Positions 24,887-33,298 of a stretch of 64,000 nt of DNA are shown here, piece by piece. The DNA lies in assembly GCA_012026795.1 (NCBI GenBank), contig VEPM01000010.1, positions 62,001 to 126,000 on the forward strand, in the 5' to 3' direction. A program made the translations under genes and the position numbers. The notes below the pieces were generated by a model. It was not told the DNA's origin. It ran no database searches and saw only the letters and a program-made list of their open reading frames with translations. How positions within the stretch are numbered: position 1 is the first letter of the stretch; every line of letters begins with the position of its first letter. The DNA is from Candidatus Methanoperedens sp. GTDB taxonomy: Archaea > Halobacteriota > Methanosarcinia > Methanosarcinales > Methanoperedenaceae.

Positions 24887-25147
24887 TTATTCAATAAAAT
24901 GATATCCACATGGTTCATGAGCTTTTTCCCATTTAGCCCTTGGATATTTCCTGCATTGCGGGGGTCTTAAACTGTGGATAGTACACATGGATTTATTAGA
25001 TCCATGATTTTCAAATTTCAGGAACGGACATTTAAACACAAACTTACAGCATTCTCCACACCGTTTACATTCTCCGGCACGGGTCTTTTTTACAGGAAGA
25101 AGAAGACTTGTAGCGGCTCTTATGATTTTTCCAGATACCCTCTTCAT
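24887..25147 (-). CDS. Small cysteine-cluster protein (YkgJ-like)
   Basis: The 86-residue protein has eight cysteines, in a pattern ECKRCGECCKF, KCPFLKFE, MCTIHSLRPPQCRKYP and EPCGYH. This is the YkgJ-family Cys cluster thought to bind zinc or an Fe-S cluster; no function is assigned. Length is below the usual 100-150 because the N-terminal helical part is short. Confidence 0.7.
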   Translation of the reverse strand: MKRVSGKIIRAATSLLLPVKKTRAGECKRCGECCKFVFKCPFLKFENHGSNKSMCTIHSLRPPQCRKYPRAKWEKAHEPCGYHFIE

Positions 25148-25252
25148 CGGATTTGTTTTATTCCTTCAAACTATATAAATATTTTCATTTTCCCCGATAA
25201 TCCTTTCAAGGTTTCATAATCCTTATCACATATCAAAGATATTATATCTACT

Positions 25253-25915
25253 ATGGCTTTCCCCTCTAATAGATCAGTCGTAGCCCCAATCGCTAAAGAT
25301 CCGGTAAATACATCGATCAAAGCAAAATATCTTGGCGCTGACATACTGGAATTACGCATAGACCTGATCAACGAAGATCCGTTCAAAATACTTATAGAAC
25401 TTAAGAAGCTCGGACTTCCGGTTATTATCACCAATCGAATGAAAAAAGAAGGCGGAGCATGGCAAGGAAGTGAAGAAGAGCGCATCCATGAATTAATATC
25501 TTTAATTCAATATGCAGATATCGTTGATATCGAACTATGTGCAGAAAAAAAGGATTTAGTAATCAATGAAGCAAAACGAGCCGGAAAAAAAGTTATAATT
25601 TCCACTCATGATTTCCAGGATACACCGGACAATGAGGTCATGGCAGGTTTTATCCGGGAATCATTCGAAGCGGGCGCAGACATTGCCAAGATTGCAGTGA
25701 TGCCTCACTCACTCGATGATGTATTGCGTTTGCTTGATGTTACGTTGCATTCATCCGGGCAGGTATGCACAATCGCAATGGGTGAAATCGGAAAGCATTC
25801 CCGTATCATGGCGCCTCTATACGGTTCTGTGATGACATACGGATATGTTGATATTCCAGTGGCTCCGGGACAGTTAAGGGTGGACGAACTGAAGAACATG
25901 CTGCAACTTCTCTGA
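25253..25915 (+). CDS. aroD: 3-Dehydroquinate dehydratase, type I
   Basis: AroD removes water from 3-dehydroquinate in the shikimate pathway. The 220-residue TIM-barrel protein shows ADILELRIDLI (residues about 29-39), the Schiff-base region ADIAKIAVMP with the catalytic Lys, IISTHDFQDTP with the His-Asp signature, and the C-terminal APLYGSVMTYGYVD. The length is typical of the archaeal type I enzyme. It stands alone, divergent from the cysteine-cluster gene. Confidence 0.93.
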   Translation: MAFPSNRSVVAPIAKDPVNTSIKAKYLGADILELRIDLINEDPFKILIELKKLGLPVIITNRMKKEGGAWQGSEEERIHELISLIQYADIVDIELCAEKKDLVINEAKRAGKKVIISTHDFQDTPDNEVMAGFIRESFEAGADIAKIAVMPHSLDDVLRLLDVTLHSSGQVCTIAMGEIGKHSRIMAPLYGSVMTYGYVDIPVAPGQLRVDELKNMLQLL

Positions 25916-25945
25916 CCGCTTTAAGTCATATTATGAAATAAAAAG

Positions 25946-27043
25946 TTAAGGTATTTTGATGTTTTTATTATTGATGTCCTTCTCTTCATCAGTATAGTTA
26001 TTATAAATATACTTTTGCATGTAATTGTATATATTATAATAAATATTATATGGTATCCCAAATAAATATGATCTGGAAAACATAAGAGAGAATTCATTTT
26101 CATAACGACACCCAAATCTATCTTTGACTTTGTAATGAACATCATTCGGATAAGGAGGTGTCCTCCCAAAACATATTTTGTTATATCCCATTTCTGACGC
26201 TCTTTTTATACAATCCCAATATAAATACAATGTTGGGTGATATCTGGCTGGTAAATCTCTATTAAGCGATAAATATCTTAAATACATTGTCTTTCTGGAA
26301 TCATATAAAAAAGCTAATTGTCCTCCTGCAACGATTTCATCTTTAAATAAAAGAGTAAGTTTCATTTCTTCTGTTGAGTATATATTCAATAAATCTTCAA
26401 AATGAGAAAATAAGTAAGGGTTGGCTTTTTTGAATTCGATATTTTTCTTATAATACTTATAGAATTTTTTGATATCTTCTATAGAATTTATTTCCTTAAT
26501 TATAAATCCATCATTATCGAATCTTTTTATATATTTCCTGTGTGTCTTGGACAACTTTTCTTTCCAGATCCTGTCCGGACTAAATTCATCTAAATTAAGA
26601 GTCATATCCCCACCAATTGGATATGGAAGAGGGTTATATTTACTAAGATGCTCCTTTGTTAATTCACTTAAAGTAGTGATAAGAATAAAGAACAACTTAT
26701 TTCTTTTGGCAATCTCTTTACATTTTTCCAATATGTGATATGCTATTAAAGGATCGCTTTCATCAGTTATTATTATATGATTATAATCTGAGTTAGGCAG
26801 TGACATCAAACCTCGAATCCCACTAACAGTACCTTCATAGAATGGGCAAAGAGCAACTGGTTCGTTATTTCGATATAAAAGAAAACAATGCATTTTGAAA
26901 CCATACGATTGCTCTAAGATCTGTTTCCATTGCAGGGTGTGGAAAAAACTTCCGTCTTCCCTTTCTTCACATAACCTTATCCAGTCGCCTGAATTAGTAT
27001 CATTTAATTCTTCAGTATAATAGCCCATTGATAACCCACACAT
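25946..27043 (-). CDS. FemAB/GNAT-like peptidyl or aminoacyl transferase family
   Basis: The 365-residue protein resembles the FemAB/FemX-like acyltransferases (tandem GNAT fold). Visible parts are the N-terminal DGSFFHTLQWKQILEQSYGF, PFYEG and the second-half pattern GGQLAFLYDSRKTMYLRYLS, YWDCIKRASEMGYNKICFG and DVHYKVKDRFGC. Bacterial members add amino acids to peptidoglycan; archaeal members act in unknown, perhaps polysaccharide, pathways. The gene is AT-rich compared with aroD next to it. The start may be 27043 or 27028. Function remains a class call. Confidence 0.7.
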   Translation of the reverse strand: MCGLSMGYYTEELNDTNSGDWIRLCEEREDGSFFHTLQWKQILEQSYGFKMHCFLLYRNNEPVALCPFYEGTVSGIRGLMSLPNSDYNHIIITDESDPLIAYHILEKCKEIAKRNKLFFILITTLSELTKEHLSKYNPLPYPIGGDMTLNLDEFSPDRIWKEKLSKTHRKYIKRFDNDGFIIKEINSIEDIKKFYKYYKKNIEFKKANPYLFSHFEDLLNIYSTEEMKLTLLFKDEIVAGGQLAFLYDSRKTMYLRYLSLNRDLPARYHPTLYLYWDCIKRASEMGYNKICFGRTPPYPNDVHYKVKDRFGCRYENEFSLMFSRSYLFGIPYNIYYNIYNYMQKYIYNNYTDEEKDINNKNIKIP

Positions 27044-27054
27044 AATTTTCCATT

Positions 27055-27096
27055 CTTAATTATATATCTTAACAACTTAATTATATATCTTAACAA
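27055..27096. repeat. Perfect tandem repeat of a 21-bp AT-rich unit
   Basis: CTTAATTATATATCTTAACAA occurs twice back to back directly upstream of the FemAB-like gene. Each unit holds a TATA-like ATATATC. Placement suggests promoter or operator duplication, or slippage. Confidence 0.9.
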
Positions 27097-27346
27097 ATTA
27101 CATTTTAAACTGATCGCTATTTTTACATGTCCATTCACTCCTCTATTCATATCCATCCACACTCATTTAGTCCATTAAATATAATCCTTATTTGTTGATA
27201 CATAAATAAATAGTATTTGTTTAAGTCCCGGAAGCTAGTAAAACACATAGAAAAGTATATGTTTGAGTATGTTCAAATGTTAAAATTGGAGTTGGGGATT
27301 TCAAACATGTGTTATCAGGCGGGAAAAGACTCTTTTAATAACAATC

Positions 27347-27580
27347 ATGAATAAATTAATATTTTGTCAAATTGTGTATATACTCTTACTGGCATCAACC
27401 ATAGGGATAACTATAATCTTTTTCTGTGCAATCAAATGGTATGATGGGATAATTGATATCAATGCACTTCATAATCAATCTGGATGGATGTATGGGGAAG
27501 GCTGGTTTGAAACAATAATGTTTGCAGTATTTTCAGTACTTGGTATTGTCGGATTAATACATATGAAGAATTATAGATAA
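27347..27580 (+). CDS. Small two-helix membrane protein
   Basis: No family recognised. The 77-residue protein has a first helix (YILLLASTIGITIIFFCAI), an outside loop with many aromatic residues (WYDGIIDINALHNQSGWMYG) and a second helix (TIMFAVFSVLGIVGLIHM). It ends 10 bases before the convergent stop of the membrane-tethered regulator gene. Upstream, 27097-27346 is AT-rich and holds no gene that I can see. Confidence 0.5.
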   Translation: MNKLIFCQIVYILLLASTIGITIIFFCAIKWYDGIIDINALHNQSGWMYGEGWFETIMFAVFSVLGIVGLIHMKNYR

Positions 27581-27589
27581 TTATAAAAG

Positions 27590-28504
27590 TCATACCATCC
27601 GGATCAGGTTTTCACGTCCTTTCCTGATCTTCTGGATAACATTCTTATCATGCAATTTATTCAATACCGAGCTGACAGTTGATTTCGGAAGATTAAGTTG
27701 TCTTACTATCTCGGACTGGTAAAGTGCTCCCCCGCTTTCTTTAAGCATTTTCATTATCCTGTCCTCCACATCCAGCATTTCAATTTCAGGTATATGGATG
27801 TTAGTTTCAGATATTTCCGCTGATGTCTTTTCTTCTGCTTCTTTTCTACGCTTTACAAACAACATGCTGACAGTTATAAAAAGTCCAATTATAACCAATA
27901 CAGCCACCGTTGTTGATGTGAATAGTGGTTTTGCAAGGATTATCCGTGGTTCTCCGGCACTGAAAGAACGAAGACCATACCATATCATTCCATCCCTGTT
28001 CTGGTCCGGCCCTGGTACGACCTGTTCCACCGTATAATCTTGTGGATATCGGATTATAAGGGTATTATCATTTGAAAGGTACAATCCTCCCACGAATACA
28101 TCTCCTACATTGATATTTTGGCCTGTTTTTGCAAAGTTTGTCCAGGTAAAAGTATAACGAACCACACCATACTTGCCTGTGGGAGTGGACTGTATTATCG
28201 CTTCACCGTTAAAATCCCTGGCAGCCATAGTCCTTGCTGTCGCCACTGCTGCTTCCTGGGCAGATCTTTGCATTAATTCTTTAAAATCCACAAGGTACTT
28301 AGAGTTTATTTGTGCAGAATAATTCTCAAAGGAATCAAAGTCTTCTTTAGTAGAAAGTAGGGTGCGATATTCCACATCCCATATTGCTGAACCGTTTTCT
28401 TTAATATTTATTGTATATGTCACTTTGTAATTATCAGGTGCAGCGCCAACTATTGAAACAGAAATTAGACAAAAAATTGCAATATGCAGGATCTTCAATG
28501 ACAT
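27590..28504 (-). CDS. Membrane-tethered winged-helix transcriptional regulator
   Basis: The 304-residue protein has a signal peptide or N-terminal helix (KILHIAIFCLISVSIVGA), a roughly 170-residue outside domain (YTINIKENGSAIWDVEYRTL; VRYTFTWTNFA) of the DUF7345 type, one membrane helix (VAVLVIIGLFITVSMLFV) and a cytosolic winged helix at the end (RIMKMLKESGGALYQSEIVR, LNLPKSTVSSVLNKLHDKNV). This layout is known from methanogens and haloarchaea (DUF7343/DUF7345). It probably senses something outside and controls genes directly; the target is unknown. Confidence 0.8.
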   Translation of the reverse strand: MSLKILHIAIFCLISVSIVGAAPDNYKVTYTINIKENGSAIWDVEYRTLLSTKEDFDSFENYSAQINSKYLVDFKELMQRSAQEAAVATARTMAARDFNGEAIIQSTPTGKYGVVRYTFTWTNFAKTGQNINVGDVFVGGLYLSNDNTLIIRYPQDYTVEQVVPGPDQNRDGMIWYGLRSFSAGEPRIILAKPLFTSTTVAVLVIIGLFITVSMLFVKRRKEAEEKTSAEISETNIHIPEIEMLDVEDRIMKMLKESGGALYQSEIVRQLNLPKSTVSSVLNKLHDKNVIQKIRKGRENLIRMV

Positions 28505-28573
28505 AAGATTTCCAGATATTGAACCGATATTGTTTTTCCAGTAATAATAATCTTTACTATTAATCTGTCCAGA

Positions 28574-28599
28574 AAAAGATAGGCAAAAACCTATCTTTT
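28574..28599 (-). terminator. Hairpin terminator after the DUF5667-like gene
   Basis: AAAAGATAGG and CCTATCTTTT form a perfect 10-bp stem around a six-base loop, followed on the reverse strand by a T-rich run. It lies 37 bases past the stop of the helical exported protein gene. Confidence 0.7.
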
Positions 28600-28635
28600 C
28601 TTTCCTCTTTATTATCCTGCCTCTGGGGGACCCTT

Positions 28636-29373
28636 TCAGTCTTCTCTCTTATCATTTCGTTCTTGTCTTTCATTATGATCCTCTGGTTTATTATCGGACG
28701 TTTCTTCAAATTTCTTTTCCATTTCACCCTGATTTATATCTTTCTTATCCTGAATGCTCTTTATTTCCTGAACATCAACGATGTACCCTCTTGTCAGATT
28801 TCCTTCTTTTATATAGTGTTTTCCTTCTTTTGTTTGAACACGTTCAAGTTTCCTCCGGGTCTTTTCCTCAAATTTATCTTCAAGTTCAACACTATTATTA
28901 TAGGCACTCTTTAATCCGGTATTATTCGGATGTGATTCAAGAAGTCTCTCCAGCACATACTGGTGTTTTTCAATCATTTTCTGGGCATTGATAATTCCTG
29001 AATCATTTCCCAGGATACCTGAAATAGATATTTCTGTCTCATTTATTTTCTCTTTATAATTTTCAAAAGCCTTGTTTGCGCCTTTATTGTTCTCCTTTTT
29101 CAATTCGGTCTTGGCCTCAGATATCCGAAGCTTTGAATGATACACTTTTTTATCAAGCTTTTCAGTTTCATTAAATGTGAAGCTTTCATCCAGTCTCTCA
29201 AATGCAAGTTTCAAACCATAAAATACATTATCTGGGCCCATTGAACCATTATATTCCTCTATATCATCAACAAGCTCATCCGGTGACATTTTATCATCCT
29301 GTGCCGTACCAATAATATTCATGGCGAATGCGATCAGGAGTAATCCTGTCACCGATATTCTTAGAGTATTCAT
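28636..29373 (-). CDS. Exported helical protein (DUF5667-like)
   Basis: The 245-residue product starts at the ATG at 29373 (the frame continues upstream to 29430 without support). It has a signal peptide (LRISVTGLLLIAFAMNIIGT) and then helical, strongly charged sequence with DNVFYGLKLAFERLDESFTF, LDKKVYHSKLRISEAKTELK and a very acidic/basic tail ending DKRED. The P-(D/S)-N-x-x-Y-x-LK-x-x-E opening is the DUF5667 pattern. Function unknown; an outside coiled-coil role is likely. Confidence 0.65.
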   Translation of the reverse strand: MNTLRISVTGLLLIAFAMNIIGTAQDDKMSPDELVDDIEEYNGSMGPDNVFYGLKLAFERLDESFTFNETEKLDKKVYHSKLRISEAKTELKKENNKGANKAFENYKEKINETEISISGILGNDSGIINAQKMIEKHQYVLERLLESHPNNTGLKSAYNNSVELEDKFEEKTRRKLERVQTKEGKHYIKEGNLTRGYIVDVQEIKSIQDKKDINQGEMEKKFEETSDNKPEDHNERQERNDKRED

Positions 29374-29580
29374 TTTGTGCCTCGATGTCTTTTTGCTTGT
29401 ATTCAGATTGACCTGTCCTAATATAAGCATTTTTACAGTATAAATAGAATTTTAAAGTCCATTTTAATCCGTAAAAGTCCAAAAACGTTCAATAAAGCTT
29501 TATTCATCATATTGACCATCGATAATGCTAAGTATTGTAAGTACTAAATCGATACAATAAAATTATGAGGATACTATAAT

Positions 29581-31098
29581 ATGGAACTTAAAGTTCAACA
29601 ACTTCAGATAAAAGCAGGTAAGTATAAAGTAGTTATCAATTCACAGGATGCAAAAGAACTCGGTGTCAGGGGAGGTGACCGTGTCCAGTTAAAAAATCAT
29701 GGCTACCTGACGGCCATAGTTGAAACAGGCGACATGATCCCGAAAGGTACTGTGGGAGTTTACCAGGAATGCTGCGAAAAACTCGGGCAGGTATGTCCAC
29801 TTACGATTGATCTTATCCCGGCATCAAGACCTAATTCAGTAGGTTTCATAAAGAAAGTGATGGACCATCAGAAATTGACGCAGGAAGAGACCCACCAGAT
29901 AATCCAGGACATTGTCAGGGAGAATCTTACAGAGATAGAAATGTCTGCATTTGTTACAAGTTCCTATATCCACGGGATGACCACGGATGAAATTGAATGG
30001 ATGACAAGGGCCATGATCGATACTGGCGAAAAAATTGAGTTCGATACTCACCCCATTATGGATAAACACAGTATAGGAGGAGTTCCGGGCAATAAGATAT
30101 CCCTTCTTGTGGTTCCGATAATCGCCGCAAACGGTCTTCTCATACCCAAGACCAGCTCACGGGCGATAACAGGTGCCGCAGGAACGGCTGACCTGATGGA
30201 AATACTTGCACCTGTTGAATTCACAGCAGATGAGATAAAGACCATGACTGAAAAAGTTGGAGGCGTGATTGTATGGGGAGGAGCTACAAATATAGCTCCG
30301 GCTGATGATAAGCTCATACGCGCCGAGTATCCCCTCTCAATAGACCCGCATTCCCAGCTTCTTGCTTCAATAATGGCTAAAAAAGGTGCAGTCGGCGCGG
30401 ATTGTGTTGTTATCGATATCCCTGTTGGCAGCGGAACAAAAATTCACTCGATGGAAGAAGGGAAAAAACTTGCACGGGATTTGATCGACCTCGGGGAGCG
30501 CCTGGGAATGAGCGTGGAATGTGCCATGACATACGGTGCATCACCGGTTGGAAGAACCGTTGGTCCGGCACTTGAAGTAAGAGAAGCGTTGAAAGTATTG
30601 GAAACTATGCAGGGCCCGAACAGCCTTATTGAAAAGAGCACAGGGTTAGCTGGCATTCTTCTTGAAATGGGGGGCGTGGCGACAAAAGGCCGGGGAAAGG
30701 ATATGGCCCTGGAAACGCTACGTTCGGGGAAAGCGTTTGAAAAACTCAAACAGATCATTGAAGTCCAGGGCGGAAATCCGAATATTGTTCATACTGATAT
30801 TAAACCCGGGGAGCACAGGGGAGAACTTACATCCCCGGCCGATGGCTATGTCATTGAGTTCAATAACAAGCGCATTGTGGAACTGGCAAGGATCGCAGGG
30901 GCTCCGGCTGATAACGGGGCAGGCGTCTGGATACACAGGAAAAAAGGTGAAATGGTCAAGAAAGGTGAACCACTGATAACGATTTTTTCAGATAAGAGCT
31001 GGAAATTGGCAAATGCATTAAAAAGCGCGGAAAAGGATTATCCGATAATAGTTGAAGGCATGCTTCTTGAAAGGGTACAGACCTACAAGGTATTCTAA
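29581..31098 (+). CDS. deoA: AMP phosphorylase
   Basis: AMP phosphorylase splits AMP with phosphate into adenine and ribose 1,5-bisphosphate, feeding archaeal RuBisCO. The 505-residue length fits the archaeal enzyme with its extra N-terminal barrel (residues 1-85). Motifs are KHSIGGVPGNKISLLVVPI, KTSSRAITGAAGTADLMEIL and LASIMAKKGAVGADCVVIDI of the thymidine/AMP phosphorylase family, and a C-terminal barrel. It is followed closely by the ferredoxin and Fwd genes, so it may share a transcript, though the link is not functional in an obvious way. RuBisCO is not in the window. Confidence 0.93.
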   Translation: MELKVQQLQIKAGKYKVVINSQDAKELGVRGGDRVQLKNHGYLTAIVETGDMIPKGTVGVYQECCEKLGQVCPLTIDLIPASRPNSVGFIKKVMDHQKLTQEETHQIIQDIVRENLTEIEMSAFVTSSYIHGMTTDEIEWMTRAMIDTGEKIEFDTHPIMDKHSIGGVPGNKISLLVVPIIAANGLLIPKTSSRAITGAAGTADLMEILAPVEFTADEIKTMTEKVGGVIVWGGATNIAPADDKLIRAEYPLSIDPHSQLLASIMAKKGAVGADCVVIDIPVGSGTKIHSMEEGKKLARDLIDLGERLGMSVECAMTYGASPVGRTVGPALEVREALKVLETMQGPNSLIEKSTGLAGILLEMGGVATKGRGKDMALETLRSGKAFEKLKQIIEVQGGNPNIVHTDIKPGEHRGELTSPADGYVIEFNNKRIVELARIAGAPADNGAGVWIHRKKGEMVKKGEPLITIFSDKSWKLANALKSAEKDYPIIVEGMLLERVQTYKVF

Positions 31099-31143
31099 AT
31101 AGACCCATAAATTATATCCCTTATTAAAATCAATTCACCACTC

Positions 31144-31602
31144 ATGGTTACAGTTATGGAGCTATACCAGCTCTTACCCAGAACCAACTGCAAGAAATGC
31201 GGAGAATCCACCTGTATGGCGTTTGCGGTTGCAATGTTAGGAAGAAAAAGGAATGTAGCAGAATGTACACCTCTTCTTGAAGTGAATTTTAAAAAGCAAA
31301 AAGAGAAACTTGAATCACTTCTTTTACCAGCCGCCGGAGCTGAAGAAACAGGACTGATTGTGCATCCTGAATTATGCACAGGTTGTGGGAATTGTGTTGT
31401 GGCATGCCCCGTAGACGTAGCAAATGATCCGCATGGCGCTGGTATGGGCTGTGCTCCTACAAATGATAAGGTTATCTTCAAGGTAGTTGATGGAAAAGTA
31501 CTGGCTTCAAATATCAAAGAATGCCGACGCTTTGGGAAAAATAAGGTTTTGTGTTATGCGTGCATAGACCCGTGCCCAACAGGCGCAATAGAGTTTGTAT
31601 AG
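31144..31602 (+). CDS. Iron-sulfur (ferredoxin-type) protein of the Fwd cluster
   Basis: The 152-residue protein has an N-terminal Cys cluster NCKKCGESTCMAFAVAML with a later Cys (the Fes/CODH-gamma-type [4Fe-4S] module) and a ferredoxin part with CTGCGNCVVACPVD and CYACIDPCPTG. That gives three predicted [4Fe-4S] clusters. It lies 18 bases before fwdB, so it is probably the electron-carrier subunit feeding formylmethanofuran dehydrogenase. It is shorter than FwdG/FwdF polyferredoxins and I give no letter. Confidence 0.85.
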   Translation: MVTVMELYQLLPRTNCKKCGESTCMAFAVAMLGRKRNVAECTPLLEVNFKKQKEKLESLLLPAAGAEETGLIVHPELCTGCGNCVVACPVDVANDPHGAGMGCAPTNDKVIFKVVDGKVLASNIKECRRFGKNKVLCYACIDPCPTGAIEFV

Positions 31603-31620
31603 TTTGTACAGGAGGCTTAT

Positions 31621-32832
31621 ATGATTACATGCACAGGATGCGCGCTGTTATGTGATGACATTGAAGTGATTGTTGAGAATAACAGGATAAAAGAGATAAA
31701 GAATGCATGCAGGCGCGGCGCAGCAAGAATGAAAGGTTGTTCAAACAGGCTTGTTCCTTCCATAGATCAAAAACCTGCTGACATCGAAAGTTCCATAAAG
31801 AAAGCAGCGCAAATCATCCGTAATTCAAAAGCGCCTGTGCTTTTTGGATTGGATAACTCAACATGTGAAGCCCAGGTAAAAGGAATTCAATTTGCCAAAA
31901 AAATAAATGGGATTCTGGATGATACCTCTTCATTTTGCCAGGGAATGCTTATCGAAAGTGTCCTTTCGCAAAAGTTCAGGACATGTTCTCTTGATGATAT
32001 AAGGAACAAAGCCGATGTACTTGTTTACTGGGGCTCTGATGCGCAGGACTCGCAGCCGCGCCATCTTTCGAGGTTCTCATATTTCCCGCGGGGAGAATTA
32101 CGACAGCGCGGGTATGAGGAAGACAGGATGGCAATAGCCATAGATGTAAGGGAATCAAATACGGCAAAGATCTGCAAAGGACATTTTTACAGGATACCCC
32201 CAAAAGGAGACAGGGAATTTATCCTGGCATTGATTGATGCCCTATCCGGAAAAGTACCGGCTTATGACACGAAAAAAATGCTTGAACTTGCAGGTATTTT
32301 GAAAAAAGCCGAATTCGGGGCGATTTTTGTGGGTATCGGACTTACATATTCAATAAAAGATGATTTTGACATATTGACAACTCTGGCACAAAAGCTGCCG
32401 AATTTTAATATAATGCCTATGGTTGGCCATTATAATATGCGTGGCTTTAATGAAAACCTGTTTAAAGAAACAGGGTTTGTTAATAAAGTAAAGTTTGATG
32501 GAAAAGCAGTTCATGATATTAAATATTCAATTATGGAGTCACTCAATGAAAAAACAGTGGATGCAATCGTTGTTGCGGGTTCTGATCCGGTTTCAAGTCT
32601 TCCCGGCCCTGTACTTTCACGCCTTGCATCGATACCGGTGATTTGTATTGACCCATGCGTAACCATGACATCAAAAATCGCAACTGTGACTATCCCTTGC
32701 GCTGTATCAGGACTGGAATCTGCAGGGACAGCAGTAAGGATGGATGGAAAAGTAATAAGATTATCAAAAATCATCGAAAGTGGATATTTGACTGATGAAG
32801 AAATCATGAAACGGTTGGCGGAGGCGGTTTAA
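31621..32832 (+). CDS. fwdB: Formylmethanofuran dehydrogenase subunit B
   Basis: FwdB holds the W/Mo-bispyranopterin site and reduces CO2 to formate, which FwdA then joins to methanofuran (the reverse in methane oxidation). The 403-residue protein has Cys4, Cys7 and Cys11 (TCTGCALLC) for the [4Fe-4S] cluster, and Cys106 in SSFCQGMLIE as the metal ligand. It is a cysteine, not selenocysteine, enzyme. PMVGHYNMRGFNE is the expected methanofuran-associated stretch. It is followed by fwdD with a one-base overlap. The W/Mo type is not decidable from this subunit alone. Confidence 0.93.
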   Translation: MITCTGCALLCDDIEVIVENNRIKEIKNACRRGAARMKGCSNRLVPSIDQKPADIESSIKKAAQIIRNSKAPVLFGLDNSTCEAQVKGIQFAKKINGILDDTSSFCQGMLIESVLSQKFRTCSLDDIRNKADVLVYWGSDAQDSQPRHLSRFSYFPRGELRQRGYEEDRMAIAIDVRESNTAKICKGHFYRIPPKGDREFILALIDALSGKVPAYDTKKMLELAGILKKAEFGAIFVGIGLTYSIKDDFDILTTLAQKLPNFNIMPMVGHYNMRGFNENLFKETGFVNKVKFDGKAVHDIKYSIMESLNEKTVDAIVVAGSDPVSSLPGPVLSRLASIPVICIDPCVTMTSKIATVTIPCAVSGLESAGTAVRMDGKVIRLSKIIESGYLTDEEIMKRLAEAV

Positions 32833-33266
32833 TGGATAAGGGTATGGATTTTGGGAAATTCCTTAAAAGCCCGGAATATGATATCAAGATCATCACATAT
32901 CGAGATATCTTCCATGCCGAAGCGCTTGAGAGCGACAGGTTCGGGGAAGAATACAGAAAGCTTTCCGCTGCAATAACTATGAGTAAGACCAATATGCAAA
33001 AAATGGGTATAAAGCCCGGAGACAGGGTGAAAATATCCAATAATTTTGCAAGCATTGTGGTGGAAACAAAGGAGTCTAAAAGGGATGAGCCTGGCGGATT
33101 GGCTTTCATGGTTAACAGCCCATGGTCAAACGCGCTTGTATCAGGTGAGACCGGGGGAAAAGGTATCCCGGAGTTCAAAAATATCGATGCCAGGATATCT
33201 CTTTCAAAAGAAGAAATTACAACACTTGAAAAACTAATGAAGGCGTTTATTAAGAAACCTGTTTAA
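32832..33266 (+). CDS. fwdD: Formylmethanofuran dehydrogenase subunit D
   Basis: FwdD is the molybdopterin-dinucleotide-binding subunit that packs on FwdB. The 144-residue protein opens LKSPEYDIKIITYRDIFHAE and has the beta-barrel segment MGIKPGDRVKISNNFASIVV and GLAFMVNSPWSNAL, the cofactor-binding signature. The ATG shares a base with the fwdB stop (TAATG), implying coupled translation. FwdA and FwdC, which usually belong to the same operon, are not in the window, so they must lie elsewhere. Confidence 0.92.
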   Translation: MDKGMDFGKFLKSPEYDIKIITYRDIFHAEALESDRFGEEYRKLSAAITMSKTNMQKMGIKPGDRVKISNNFASIVVETKESKRDEPGGLAFMVNSPWSNALVSGETGGKGIPEFKNIDARISLSKEEITTLEKLMKAFIKKPV

Positions 33267-33298
33267 ATTTCAATATTACAGGATGGCAAATTCTTTTA

